Of a stretch of DNA of 64,000 nucleotides, positions 10,325-22,697 are shown in pieces (position 1 is the stretch's first letter; every line of letters begins with the position of its first letter). The notes beneath the pieces are model-generated. The model was given only the letters and a program-made list of their open reading frames with translations. It had not been told where the DNA came from and made no database searches. A program made the translations under genes and the position numbers. Source of the stretch: Candidatus Pelagibacter sp. (GTDB lineage Bacteria; Pseudomonadota; Alphaproteobacteria; Pelagibacterales; Pelagibacteraceae); assembly GCA_028227525.1 (NCBI GenBank), contig JAOJAE010000003.1, positions 1 to 64,000 on the forward strand, read 5' to 3'.

Positions 10325-11887
10325 ATGAAAATCAAAAATTTTATAAGAGTTCTACTGTCTGTAGTTCTAGTATTTGGATTTTCTTCAGCGTGGGCCAAAA
10401 CTATTAAATGGTCGATGCAAGGAGATAGTCTTACACTAGATCCACATGCACAAAATGAAGGTCCAACAACTCAAGTCTCAAGACAAATATACGAAGCTTT
10501 AGTTGAAAGAGCTGTAGATATGAAAATTCAACCAGCTTTGGCTACTAAATGGAAAACAACCGATCCTAACACTTGGATTTTTACATTAAGAGAAGATGTT
10601 AAATTTTCAGACGGCTCTGCAATGACTTCTGATGATGTTGTGTTTAGTGTTTTAAGAGCTAAGCAAAGAACATCTGATTTTAAAGAATATATCAGTACAA
10701 TTTCAGGTGTTGAAGCTGTTGGTGATTACGCAGTTAAAATTACAACAAGCAAACCTAATCCAATTCTTTTAAACCAACTTTCAAACATTTTTATAATGTC
10801 GAAAGCATGGTCTGAAAAGAATTTCGCTATGTCTCCTCAGAACTGGGATGCTGGACAAGAAACTTTTTCAGCAACTAATGCTTTAGGAACAGGACCTTTT
10901 AAAATTACTTTAAGAGAGCCTAATACTAAAACAGTGTTCAAAAGAAATAAACACTGGTGGGGTGAGATGAAAGACAAAAAAGTAACTCAAATTGAATTAA
11001 TGCCAATTAAAAATGCAGCAACTAGAGTTGCAGCATTATTATCTGGAGAAATTGATATAGTTACTGATGCTCCAGTTCAAGATTTAGCTCGAATTGGTTC
11101 TTCATCTGCACATAAAGTTGAAAGTACAGCACAAATGCGTACTATTTTCTTAGGAATGGATCAAGCTGCTGACCAGTTAAGATCTGGTAATACAGGGGAC
11201 AATCCATTTAAGAAAAAAGAGGTAAGACAAGCTCTTTATCAAGCAATTGATATTGAAGCGATCAAGAAAAAAGTTATGAGAGGTTTAAGTGAACCAGCAG
11301 GAATTATAACTTTTCCAGGTGTAAATGGTTACACTAAAGATCTTGATAAAAGATTACCTTATGATGTTGATGCAGCCAAAAAACTATTAGCTGATGCAGG
11401 ATATCCAAATGGTTTTGATGTTGAGTTGAGATGCCCTAATGACAGGTATGTAAATGATGAAGCAATTTGTACAGCTGTTGTTGGTATGTTTGGTAAAATT
11501 GGTGTTAACGTAAACTTGTTTGCCCAAACTAAAAGTAAGCACTTTAAAGAGCTAAAAGATGATCAGGGTGATTTCTATATGCTTGGTTGGGGTGTTCCTA
11601 CTCTAGATAGTCACTACGTATTTCATTATTTATATGAAACTGGTGCTAGCTGGAATAAAGTTAACTTTAGTAACTCAGAAGTAGATGCTGCTATAAGAGT
11701 TATGGAAGGTGAAGTTGATTTAGATAAAAGGAATGCAGCAATTGCTAATGCTTGGAAAATTGTGAAAGATGATATTTCTTATCTTCCTCTTCACCATCAA
11801 GTAATTTCTTGGGCATCTAAAAGTGGAGTTAACGTACCTATCAGACCGAATAACGAACCGTTATTTAAGGCTGCTAGCTTTAACTAA
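10325..11887 (+). CDS. Periplasmic solute-binding protein of a peptide/nickel-type ABC importer
   Basis: A family 5 extracellular solute-binding protein of 520 residues with a signal peptide ending near AWA (about residue 24). The family's opening pattern of IKWSMQGDSLTLDPHAQNE, the LREDVKFSDGSAMTSDDV segment and the GTGPFK motif are all visible. It heads an operon with two permeases and a fused ATPase. The substrate may be peptides or another charged solute; the family alone does not decide. A strong hairpin follows the gene before the permeases, probably keeping the binding protein in excess over the membrane parts. Confidence 0.92.
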   Translation: MKIKNFIRVLLSVVLVFGFSSAWAKTIKWSMQGDSLTLDPHAQNEGPTTQVSRQIYEALVERAVDMKIQPALATKWKTTDPNTWIFTLREDVKFSDGSAMTSDDVVFSVLRAKQRTSDFKEYISTISGVEAVGDYAVKITTSKPNPILLNQLSNIFIMSKAWSEKNFAMSPQNWDAGQETFSATNALGTGPFKITLREPNTKTVFKRNKHWWGEMKDKKVTQIELMPIKNAATRVAALLSGEIDIVTDAPVQDLARIGSSSAHKVESTAQMRTIFLGMDQAADQLRSGNTGDNPFKKKEVRQALYQAIDIEAIKKKVMRGLSEPAGIITFPGVNGYTKDLDKRLPYDVDAAKKLLADAGYPNGFDVELRCPNDRYVNDEAICTAVVGMFGKIGVNVNLFAQTKSKHFKELKDDQGDFYMLGWGVPTLDSHYVFHYLYETGASWNKVNFSNSEVDAAIRVMEGEVDLDKRNAAIANAWKIVKDDISYLPLHHQVISWASKSGVNVPIRPNNEPLFKAASFN

Positions 11888-11898
11888 AAAAAATTATT

Positions 11899-11927
11899 AC
11901 AAGTCCTCTATTTAATAGAGGGCTTGT
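11899..11927 (+). terminator. Stem-loop between binding-protein and permease genes
   Basis: A 12-bp stem (11899-11910 with 11916-11927, one G-T pair) closes on a 5-base loop and is followed by AAGTTTT. It lies 11 bases after the binding-protein stop and 20 bases before the permease start. It is a partial terminator or 3'-end stabiliser within the operon rather than its end. Confidence 0.75.
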
Positions 11928-11947
11928 AAGTTTTAAATCTTCTCAAA

Positions 11948-12931
11948 TTGATAAAGTATTTTTTTAAACGGTTGTTTCAATCAGCTTTGGTAATGATAGT
12001 TGTTGCCTTTGTATCTTTTTCGTTGTTTAATTTTGTTGGAGACCCAATAAATAACATGGTTGGTGAAGAAACTTCAGACGAAGAAAGAGCCGAACTAAGA
12101 GAAACATTAGGTTTAATGGACCCAATTCATGTTCAATTTTCAAGATTTATTGTTAATGCTTCTAAAGGAGAATTTGGAATTTCATATCAATTAAGAAGAC
12201 CAGTATCAGAATTAATAGTTGAGAGATTACCAGCAACAATTGAGCTAGTAGTTATTTCAGCGTTAATTGCTTTAGTAACTGGAACATTTCTAGGAGTTTA
12301 TACTGGTATAAATAGGAAAGGTTTTTTAAGCGATATCATCTTAGCAGTTTCCCTGCTTGGAGTTTCTCTCCCCACATTTGTTATAGGAATATTATTTATC
12401 TATTTATTCGCCGTAATTTTAGGAATTTTACCCTCGTTTGGCAGAGGAGAAGTGGTTGATCTTGGGTTTTGGACAACTGGGTTTTTAACTATTACAGGGT
12501 TAAAAGCAATTATACTTCCTTCAGTTACGTTAAGTCTTTTCCAGATGACTTATATTATTAGACTTGTAAGAGCAGAGATGATGGAAATTTTACAAACAGA
12601 TTACATAAAGTTTGCTCGAGCTCGCGGTATTAGTGAGAATAGTATAAAATACAAACATGCATTAAAAAATGGATTAATCCCGGTAATAACTATTGCTGGA
12701 ATTAATATTGGAACCTTAATTGCATTTTCAATAATAACAGAAACAGTATTTCAATGGCCAGGTATGGGATTTCTATTCATCCAAGCTGTTCAGTTTGTTG
12801 ATATTCCGATCATGTCTGCTTATTTAGTCTTTATTGCTTTTGTCTTTGTGATGATAAATTTTATCGTAGATATTCTTTATTATTTCATAGATCCAAGAAT
12901 TAGAGTTAAAGGGGATGTTTCAAGTGGATAA
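11948..12931 (+). CDS. dppB: ABC transporter permease, DppB type
   Basis: An inner-membrane subunit of the peptide-type importer, 327 residues. The N-terminal helix MIKYFFKRLFQSALVMIVV is the usual DppB opening, a periplasmic loop follows and five more helices complete the unit. The ATPase-contacting EAA-like loop reads FARARGISENSIKYKHALKNGL. The start codon is TTG; no better-placed ATG exists and the family N-terminus fits exactly. It overlaps the next permease gene by 17 bases. Confidence 0.9.
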   Translation: MIKYFFKRLFQSALVMIVVAFVSFSLFNFVGDPINNMVGEETSDEERAELRETLGLMDPIHVQFSRFIVNASKGEFGISYQLRRPVSELIVERLPATIELVVISALIALVTGTFLGVYTGINRKGFLSDIILAVSLLGVSLPTFVIGILFIYLFAVILGILPSFGRGEVVDLGFWTTGFLTITGLKAIILPSVTLSLFQMTYIIRLVRAEMMEILQTDYIKFARARGISENSIKYKHALKNGLIPVITIAGINIGTLIAFSIITETVFQWPGMGFLFIQAVQFVDIPIMSAYLVFIAFVFVMINFIVDILYYFIDPRIRVKGDVSSG

Positions 12932-13850
12932 TAATATTAGTACTTGGGGTAGAATTAAAGATAGTGACATCTATCATAGCTTTATAAAGTCTCCGACTGC
13001 AATTGTATCATCTATAATTTTATTTATAATTTTCTTCTGTTCTTTTTTTGTAGAATTTATCACTCCTTATAATCCATTCGATCCATCATCGTTGTCATTA
13101 ATGGAAGCTTTTACCCCACCCTCATGGACAGAAGATGGACTAGCAAAATTTATTTTAGGAACTGATGGCCAAGGTAGAGATATGTTAGCAACGATTCTTT
13201 ATGGGTCTAGAATTTCATTAATAGTTGGTTTTTCAGCAATTATATTTAGTTTGATACTTGGAGTAGGATTAGGATTAACAGCAGGATATTTTGGTGGCAA
13301 ATACGAAATGATAGTAATGAGATTAACAGATGTTCAGCTAACAGTACCAAGTATTTTGATGGCACTTTTAGTTGATGGAATTGCAAGAGGATTAATTTCA
13401 AGAGAGATGCATGATGAAATGGCTATATATGTTTTGATATTTGCAATTGGAATTTCAGAATGGCCTCAATTTGCAAGAGTATCAAGAGCCGCTACATTAG
13501 TTGAAAAAAATAAAGATTATGTTTCAGCTTCAACAATAATTGGTGTTTCAAACTTAATTATAATGTTCAAGCATATTTTACCAAATATTTTAAGACCAGT
13601 ATTAGTAATAGGAACCATTGGTCTTGCACTTGCAATTATAGCAGAGTCAACTTTGAGTTTTTTAGGAGTAGGTGTTCCACCGACAACTCCTTCACTTGGA
13701 ACTTTAATAAGATTAGGTAATGATTTTTTATTCTCTGGTGAATGGTGGATTACTTTTTTTCCAGCAATATTTTTAGTGATTTTAGCTTTCTCAATTAATC
13801 TATTAGGAGATTGGATGAGAGACACATTAAACCCAAGGTTAAAAAAATGA
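12915..13850 (+). CDS. dppC: ABC transporter permease, DppC type
   Basis: The second permease of the peptide-type importer, 311 residues, with the expected N-terminal cytoplasmic stretch, a first helix at about 30-50, and a LGTDGQGRDMLATILYGSR motif diagnostic of DppC proteins. The EAA loop is around VSASTIIGVSNLIIMFKHILPN. The ATG at 12915 overlaps dppB; an in-frame GTG nine bases later is an alternative start. The last codons overlap the ATG of the ATPase gene (ATGA). Confidence 0.92.
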   Translation: MFQVDNNISTWGRIKDSDIYHSFIKSPTAIVSSIILFIIFFCSFFVEFITPYNPFDPSSLSLMEAFTPPSWTEDGLAKFILGTDGQGRDMLATILYGSRISLIVGFSAIIFSLILGVGLGLTAGYFGGKYEMIVMRLTDVQLTVPSILMALLVDGIARGLISREMHDEMAIYVLIFAIGISEWPQFARVSRAATLVEKNKDYVSASTIIGVSNLIIMFKHILPNILRPVLVIGTIGLALAIIAESTLSFLGVGVPPTTPSLGTLIRLGNDFLFSGEWWITFFPAIFLVILAFSINLLGDWMRDTLNPRLKK

Positions 13851-15529
13851 GTTTCTTAAAAATAAAAAATTTAAGTGTTGATTACCCTATGAGAAAAGAA
13901 ACGGTTTACGCTGCAAAAAATGTCAACATTGAAGTAAATAAAGGAGAAATTTTAGGACTAGTTGGAGAATCTGGATCTGGAAAAAGCACTGTTGGAAATG
14001 CAATAATTAATCTGATCGATGCACCTGGCAAAGTTTCAAGTGGATCAGTAATTTTAGGTGATTTGAATATTCATGAAGATCCAAAAAATATAGTTAAATA
14101 TAGAGGTAAAAAAATTGGACTTATATTTCAAGACCCTCAAACCTCTCTCAATCCAATACTTACTGTTGGCGAACAATTAATTGAAACTATTCAAACTCAC
14201 CTTGATTTAACAAATGATGAAGCAAAAAATAAATCAATTGATCTTTTAAAAGAAGTTGGAATCAAAGATGCAGAAAAAAGATTTAATAATTATCCTCATC
14301 AGTTTTCAGGAGGAATGAGACAAAGAGTAGTAATTTCACTTGCATTGTGCTGTGAACCAGAACTTTTAATTGCAGATGAGCCAACTACAGCATTAGATGT
14401 TTCAATTCAATCTCAAATTCTTGAATTAATTAAAAAATTAACAAAAGAAAGAAATCTTGCAGTAATTTTAATTACTCATGATATGGGCGTAATAGCAGAG
14501 ACAGCAGATAGAGTAGCTGTAATGAAAAGTGGAAACTTAGTTGAAATTGGTGAAACAAAAGAAATATTAACAAAGCCAAAACAGACATATACTAAAAGTT
14601 TGGTTAGTTCTGTACCACCAACTAATAAAAAAATTTCTCGATTTGTAATTATTGAGAAGGAAAATAAAAGTAATCAAAATAATAATATTAAAATTCTAAA
14701 TAGATGGAATAAAAAAGAAATTATAGAACAAGATTTAGTTACGATTAATAACCTTAGTAAAAGTTTTGATGATAATTTTTTTACAGAAAGTTCTAAGAAC
14801 TCTGTAATGGCTGTAGATAATGTTTCATTTGATATTAAAGAAGGAGAGTCCTTTGGATTAGTTGGAGAAAGTGGAAGTGGAAAATCCACAATTGCAAAAA
14901 TGATAGTAAACTTATTTAAACCATCTTCAGGAGATATTTTTTTTGATAATATTTGTATTACAAAAATTAAAGATAAGCTGGAAATGATGAAATTTAGAAA
15001 ACAAATACAAATGATTTTTCAAGATCCATACTCTTCTTTAAATGGAAGATTAAAGGTTAAAGATATAATATCAGAACCAATTACTCTTCATAACCCTTCA
15101 ATATCCTCTAATGACTTAAATAATTATATTTTTGATTTACTAGAGTCAGTTGAGCTTTCACAAAAATCTGCTGATAGATATCCTCACGAATTTTCTGGAG
15201 GCCAGAGACAAAGAATTTCTATTGCAAGAGCATTGGCTACCCAACCAAGGCTTCTTGTCTGCGATGAACCAACTTCTGCTTTGGATGTTAGTATCCAAGC
15301 ACAAATTTTAAACTTATTAAAAGATCTTCAGGAACAGCTAAATTTAACTATTTTATTTATTAGTCATGATTTGCCAGTTGTAAGACAAATGTGTGATAGA
15401 ATTGGAGTGCTAAAAGATGGCCAATTATGTGAGGTTGCAAATACTGAGGAAATATTTTTAAAACCTCAGCATGATTACACAAAAAAACTTTTGCACTTAA
15501 TGCCAAAAATTGAGTCTATCTATAATTAA
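13847..15529 (+). CDS. Fused double ATPase of the peptide-type ABC importer (DppD-DppF)
   Basis: A single 560-residue protein containing two complete ABC ATPase units. The first spans about residues 1-260 (GESGSGKST, signature FSGGMRQR). The second spans about 300-555 (GESGSGKST, FSGGQRQR). Each has its own Walker B and H-loop, so both nucleotide sites look active. A Lys/Asn-rich linker joins them. The true start is the ATG at 13847, which overlaps the dppC stop; the frame open upstream of it only re-reads dppC. It energises the DppB/DppC channel. Fused DppDF proteins occur widely in alphaproteobacteria (YejF, GsiA type). Confidence 0.93.
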   Translation: MSFLKIKNLSVDYPMRKETVYAAKNVNIEVNKGEILGLVGESGSGKSTVGNAIINLIDAPGKVSSGSVILGDLNIHEDPKNIVKYRGKKIGLIFQDPQTSLNPILTVGEQLIETIQTHLDLTNDEAKNKSIDLLKEVGIKDAEKRFNNYPHQFSGGMRQRVVISLALCCEPELLIADEPTTALDVSIQSQILELIKKLTKERNLAVILITHDMGVIAETADRVAVMKSGNLVEIGETKEILTKPKQTYTKSLVSSVPPTNKKISRFVIIEKENKSNQNNNIKILNRWNKKEIIEQDLVTINNLSKSFDDNFFTESSKNSVMAVDNVSFDIKEGESFGLVGESGSGKSTIAKMIVNLFKPSSGDIFFDNICITKIKDKLEMMKFRKQIQMIFQDPYSSLNGRLKVKDIISEPITLHNPSISSNDLNNYIFDLLESVELSQKSADRYPHEFSGGQRQRISIARALATQPRLLVCDEPTSALDVSIQAQILNLLKDLQEQLNLTILFISHDLPVVRQMCDRIGVLKDGQLCEVANTEEIFLKPQHDYTKKLLHLMPKIESIYN

Positions 15530-15580
15530 TTTTAAGAGGCCTAAAATGAGCGGATCTTGCGACTAATTTTACTTATTATT

Positions 15581-15608
15581 TTGCATTCTCTCTTATAGAT
15601 TGTATTAT
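15581..15608 (+). promoter_or_regulatory. Probable promoter of leuA
   Basis: TTGCAT (15581-15586) and TATTAT (15603-15608) are spaced 16 bases apart. The predicted start leaves a leader of only about 15 bases before the leuA ATG, too short for a leucine attenuator peptide. Confidence 0.45.
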
Positions 15609-15630
15609 ACATTTTCAAAAAATTTAAGTT

Positions 15631-18238
<2,608 letters not shown>

Positions 18239-18241
18239 GAG

Positions 18242-19087
18242 ATGGTAAAAGGCAGAGATGATTTTGTAATTGCCTTAAGATCAACATTTTTTAAAAAGAA
18301 AGAAAAACAAAAGTTTTCACTAATAAGCTTAATTATTTTATCTATAATCGTAATAATTTTTAGTAATTTTAATTTTAAACCAATTCAAATTATTAAATTA
18401 GGAATTAATGAAGTAATTTATAGATCATCTTATATTTCATCAGTTCCAGAAAATAAAATAAAAGAGATAGTATCCAAAATTAAATCACACATAGACTTAC
18501 ATGAAAGTTATGAAAAGGAATTAATCAAAATTGAAAATATAGATCAGGTTTTGGCATTAAATAATTTTTTAATTGCAGAAAATAAAAAGCTTAGAGAGTT
18601 AATTGATGAAAGCATAAATTCAGAAGAAATATTCGCAAGGGTTTTAATTGATAGAGAAAGTCCATTTCTTAAATCTATTGTTTTAAACAGAGGATCAAAA
18701 GATAATGTCAAAATTGGAATGGCAATAATGGATAGAAACTATTTAGTTGGACAAATTATAGAAGTAAATTACTCAAATTCTAGGGCTCTTCTTTTGTCAG
18801 ATTTAAACAGCAAAATACCAGTAATTGTTCAGCCTCCATATTTGCAAGCCGTTGCGTCTGGGACTGGTAAAGATTACGGAGTTATAGAATACACCAAAGA
18901 TGAGTATGAAGAAAATCAAATTGAAAACAAGGTAATTGTATATACTTCTGGTTTAGGTGGTTTATTTAAACCAGGCATTCCAGTTGGTAAAATAATTAAT
19001 AACTCAGGGCAAATAGAATTTTTTTCTGATTTTGGACAATTAAGTTTCGTTAAGATTATAGAATTTAAGATAGGTGAGGATAAATAA
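18242..19087 (+). CDS. mreC: Rod-shape-determining protein MreC
   Basis: A bitopic inner-membrane protein with a periplasmic domain that links MreB filaments to penicillin-binding protein 2. The 281-residue protein has a basic N-terminus, one helix at about 26-42, a coiled-coil stretch (about 75-120), and beta-barrel domains with VLNRGSKDNVKIGMAIMD and SDLNSKIPVIVQ, which are MreC signatures. The stop overlaps the mreD start by one base. Confidence 0.92.
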   Translation: MVKGRDDFVIALRSTFFKKKEKQKFSLISLIILSIIVIIFSNFNFKPIQIIKLGINEVIYRSSYISSVPENKIKEIVSKIKSHIDLHESYEKELIKIENIDQVLALNNFLIAENKKLRELIDESINSEEIFARVLIDRESPFLKSIVLNRGSKDNVKIGMAIMDRNYLVGQIIEVNYSNSRALLLSDLNSKIPVIVQPPYLQAVASGTGKDYGVIEYTKDEYEENQIENKVIVYTSGLGGLFKPGIPVGKIINNSGQIEFFSDFGQLSFVKIIEFKIGEDK

Positions 19088-19605
19088 TGGCTTCATTGAA
19101 CAAAAGCACATTTTTAAATTCATTCTTTTCTTATTTGCCGTTCATAATTTTGTTTTTTTCTGTGTTTAATGAGTTTGATTTTAATTATTTGAAATTAGAT
19201 TATTTTTCATTCAACTTTATTTTTATTTTGATATTTTTTTGGACTTTAAGAAACCCTGATTATCTTGGATATTTTTCTATTTTTTTAGCAGGGATAATTA
19301 ACGATGTAGTAATTGGTATTCCAATCGGAATAAGTAGTTTTTGTTATTTATTAATCTGCGCTATAACATCATACATTAGACAAATCACATTAAGTCCTAA
19401 ATTTATAAATGATTGGCTTTCATTTATTGTTACCGTGTTGCTCATAAATTCAATTCAAGTAATAATTTTAGATTTAATTTTTTTATACCAGGTAGATTAT
19501 ATGAACTACTTAATAAACGCAGGCTTTACTTTTTTGTTTTACCCATTATTTTTTTTATTATTCAATATTTTAAATAGCAAAATTTCTCTTAAAAAGAATG
19601 ATTAA
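19087..19605 (+). CDS. mreD: Rod-shape-determining protein MreD
   Basis: A 172-residue membrane protein with about five to six hydrophobic helices and very little soluble sequence. The family segment around GIINDVVIGIPIGISSFCYL, with its G-x-x-x-D-x-x-x-G pattern, is visible near residues 72-92. Its place between mreC and the PBP2 gene supports the call. It overlaps the PBP2 gene by 8 bases. Confidence 0.88.
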   Translation: MASLNKSTFLNSFFSYLPFIILFFSVFNEFDFNYLKLDYFSFNFIFILIFFWTLRNPDYLGYFSIFLAGIINDVVIGIPIGISSFCYLLICAITSYIRQITLSPKFINDWLSFIVTVLLINSIQVIILDLIFLYQVDYMNYLINAGFTFLFYPLFFLLFNILNSKISLKKND

Positions 19606-21502
19606 AGAAAACTCAGGAATTAGAAAAACAGATGTAATTAATAGACGGATGTTTATTATAGGTGCTGCAAAGATAATTATCTTTACTGGAATTATAGCTA
19701 GACTCTTTTCATTACAAGTAAGTGAAAATAAAAAATACCTAACGCTATCAGATAAAAATAGAATTCGAGAATGGAAACTCCCACCGACAAGAGGAGATAT
19801 TGTTGATTATTTTGGAAATGTGATAGCTGGAAATTTAAAAGTTTATCAACTTCATATCATTCCTGAACAGGTTGAAAATTTCAATTATTTGATATCAAGA
19901 TTAAAAACATTACTTAACCTTAGTGATAAAAAAATAGATAAAATAGTAAAACTAAAAAATAAGCTGAAACCATGGGAAAGTATTATTGTTTCTGAAAATC
20001 TTTCTTGGAGTGATTTTTTAAAAATAAATAATTTTTTATATGATTTAGTTGGTGTTAAGCCTGTTATGACTATATCTAGAAATTACCCTTTTAGTGATGT
20101 TTATACTCATATTTTGGGTTATGTCAGTCAACCCAATGAAGAAGAAATTCTTGCTAATGAAATAGTTCAAGAAAGATTTGTTCCAGGTATGAAAATTGGA
20201 AAATTAGGTTTAGAAAAAACTTTAGAAAATTACTTGATTGGAACTAATGCAATTCAAAGATATGAGGTTAATGCTTATGGAAAAAGAATTAATCAACTTG
20301 AACATCAAAAAGGTAAACAAGGTTTAAGAATACGCCTCACTGTAGATACTGAAATTCAGAAAGTCTGTGGAAAACTTTTAAATGATCGAGCTGGATCTAT
20401 CAGTGTGATGGACATTTATACAGGTGATATTATTGCAATGTATTCCTCTCCTTCTTACGATCCAAATAAATTTTTGTTTGGAATAAGTAATGATGATTGG
20501 GCATTAATTAGAAACAATCCTTTAAAACCTCTAATAAATAAAACACTTTCTGGACTTTATTCCCCGGGATCAACGATTAAACCAATTGTAGCTTTATCAG
20601 CTTTAGAAAACAAAATTGTTAGTCCAAATTTTAAAGTAAAATGTACAGGAAAGATGGAACTTTATGGACAAACATTTCACTGCTGGAAAGAAAAAGGTCA
20701 CGGATTTATGAGTCTAAAAAATGCAATGAAACAATCATGTGATATATATTTTTATGAAGTCGCAAGACTATTAGGTGTAGATCGATTGAATGTTACAGCT
20801 GAAAAATTTGGACTAGGTAAAAAAGTATTAGGAGACTATTATGATTATGAAAAATCAGGTTTATTTCCTAATACAAAATGGAAAAAAAATAATCTTGGAA
20901 AAGGTTGGGTACTTGGAGAAACATTAATAACTGGAATAGGCCAAGGTTATACCCAAACTACTCCTCTTCAATTATGTCTTATGACAGCACAAATTGCTAA
21001 TGGTGGTTACTCAATAAAACCAAGAATTGTAGTTAATAATAATCCTATGTCTCTAGAGGAAGCCAAAAGTAAATTGCAAGAGGAAACTTTGCATGGTCAA
21101 GAAAAAAAATTATTTAAGGATCATAAAAATATAAAAATTGTTCAAGAGGCAATGTTTAGTTCAACTAATGAATTATATGGAACATCATATAAATCCAGAA
21201 TAGATAATCCAAAGTATCAATTTGCAGGTAAAACTGGAACTGCTCAAGTAAAGAGAATTAGTATGCGTGAACGAGAACTCGATTTAAAAATTGAACAAAT
21301 TCCATATAAAGATAGAGATCATGCATTATTTGTTGCGTATGGTCCATACGTAAATCCAAGATATGCATTGAGTATTATAGTTGAACATGGTGGTTCAGGA
21401 AGCAGAACTGCTGCACCAATAGCAAAAGAATTATTTAAATTAATTATTGATAGAGACAAATTAAGAAATAAACAAAAAAATTTTGAGGAAATAGATATTT
21501 AA
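19598..21502 (+). CDS. mrdA: Penicillin-binding protein 2, elongation-specific transpeptidase
   Basis: The class B peptidoglycan transpeptidase of the elongasome, 634 residues. A membrane anchor lies at about residues 20-40, the PBP dimerisation domain follows (LPPTRGDIVDYFGN), and the transpeptidase domain carries the catalytic serine in SPGSTIKP, the second motif SCD and the third motif KTGTAQ. Its partner glycosyltransferase RodA is encoded immediately downstream with a one-base overlap. Confidence 0.95.
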   Translation: MIKENSGIRKTDVINRRMFIIGAAKIIIFTGIIARLFSLQVSENKKYLTLSDKNRIREWKLPPTRGDIVDYFGNVIAGNLKVYQLHIIPEQVENFNYLISRLKTLLNLSDKKIDKIVKLKNKLKPWESIIVSENLSWSDFLKINNFLYDLVGVKPVMTISRNYPFSDVYTHILGYVSQPNEEEILANEIVQERFVPGMKIGKLGLEKTLENYLIGTNAIQRYEVNAYGKRINQLEHQKGKQGLRIRLTVDTEIQKVCGKLLNDRAGSISVMDIYTGDIIAMYSSPSYDPNKFLFGISNDDWALIRNNPLKPLINKTLSGLYSPGSTIKPIVALSALENKIVSPNFKVKCTGKMELYGQTFHCWKEKGHGFMSLKNAMKQSCDIYFYEVARLLGVDRLNVTAEKFGLGKKVLGDYYDYEKSGLFPNTKWKKNNLGKGWVLGETLITGIGQGYTQTTPLQLCLMTAQIANGGYSIKPRIVVNNNPMSLEEAKSKLQEETLHGQEKKLFKDHKNIKIVQEAMFSSTNELYGTSYKSRIDNPKYQFAGKTGTAQVKRISMRERELDLKIEQIPYKDRDHALFVAYGPYVNPRYALSIIVEHGGSGSRTAAPIAKELFKLIIDRDKLRNKQKNFEEIDI

Positions 21503-22626
21503 TGTTTCAACATGATAGATTAAACAATGAACTTTCTTTTTGGCAAAAAGTTAAAGCATTAGATTACATTTTGCTAATAAGTGTATTCCTGCTTTCCACA
21601 ATAAGTTTATTTGTGATGTATTCAACAGACGGAGGAGAAATTCTTTATCATACAAAAAGTCATTTTAGTAAAATTATAATTTTTTTTCCTTTAATGATTT
21701 TCATTTCCTTTTTTAATATTAAATGGTGGCATAATTTTTCATATGTATTTTACATTGTTATAATTCTTCTATTAATTTACGTTTCTTTTTTTGGAATAAA
21801 ATCTTCTGGCTCAAGAAGATGGATGGATTTATATTTATTTAATTTACAACCATCAGAGCTGATGAAGATTGCGATTATACTTTGTTTAGCAAAATATTAT
21901 CACAGATTAAAAATTGAAAATGTTAACTCTTTAACAAGTATAATTACAGTTTTAACTATAATTCTAATACCAATATTTATGGTACTATCTCAGCCAGATT
22001 TAGGAACCTCAATTTTAATTGCATCTAGTGCATTAATTATTTTATGGTTAGGAGGTGTTAAAATAAAATATTTTATATATTCTTTCATTGCTTTCTTGAT
22101 ATCTCTACCTTTTGTAATTTCATTCTTAAAACCGTACCAAAAATTGAGAATATTAACTTTTTTGGATCCAGATAGAGATCCATTAGGAGCAGGCTATCAA
22201 ATAATTCAATCAAAAATAGCCATAGGTTCCGGAGGATTTGATGGCAAAGGATTTTTACAAGGCACTCAAAGTTACTTAGATTTTCTTCCAGAAAAACATA
22301 CTGATTTTATTTTTACTTTATTTTCAGAAGAGTTTGGATTTATTGGGTCTATCGGACTTTTGTTATTATATACAATTATTATTATTAGAATAATTCGAAT
22401 AGGAGCTCTCTGTAGAAGTAGCTTTGCTAGATTTTTTTGCTTTGGTTTTGCCTTTGCTATTTTTATTTATATCACTGTTAACTTATCAATGGTACTTGGG
22501 CTACTACCTATAGTTGGCTCGCCTCTTCCAATAATGTCTTATGGAGGATCCTCAATGCTTGCAACAATGATTGGCTTTGGTATCGTAATGAGTGCAAAAG
22601 TACATAGTCAACAAACTATAGTTTAA
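21502..22626 (+). CDS. rodA: SEDS-family peptidoglycan glycosyltransferase RodA
   Basis: A polytopic SEDS enzyme that polymerises lipid II together with PBP2, 374 residues with about ten helices. The characteristic motifs LQPSELMKIAI, QPDLGTSIL, the long DxxxFxxxxEExGFIGS region (KHTDFIFTLFSEEFGFIGS) and GLLPIVGSPLPIMSYGGSSM are all present. It is the last gene of the mre cluster. A 71-base AT-rich gap follows, where transcription probably changes unit. Confidence 0.95.
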   Translation: MFQHDRLNNELSFWQKVKALDYILLISVFLLSTISLFVMYSTDGGEILYHTKSHFSKIIIFFPLMIFISFFNIKWWHNFSYVFYIVIILLLIYVSFFGIKSSGSRRWMDLYLFNLQPSELMKIAIILCLAKYYHRLKIENVNSLTSIITVLTIILIPIFMVLSQPDLGTSILIASSALIILWLGGVKIKYFIYSFIAFLISLPFVISFLKPYQKLRILTFLDPDRDPLGAGYQIIQSKIAIGSGGFDGKGFLQGTQSYLDFLPEKHTDFIFTLFSEEFGFIGSIGLLLLYTIIIIRIIRIGALCRSSFARFFCFGFAFAIFIYITVNLSMVLGLLPIVGSPLPIMSYGGSSMLATMIGFGIVMSAKVHSQQTIV

Positions 22627-22697
22627 AATTATTCTATTATAAATTATGTATAATTTGTCACTATTAAATATCAAAATTTTAACTATATAACTTTGTC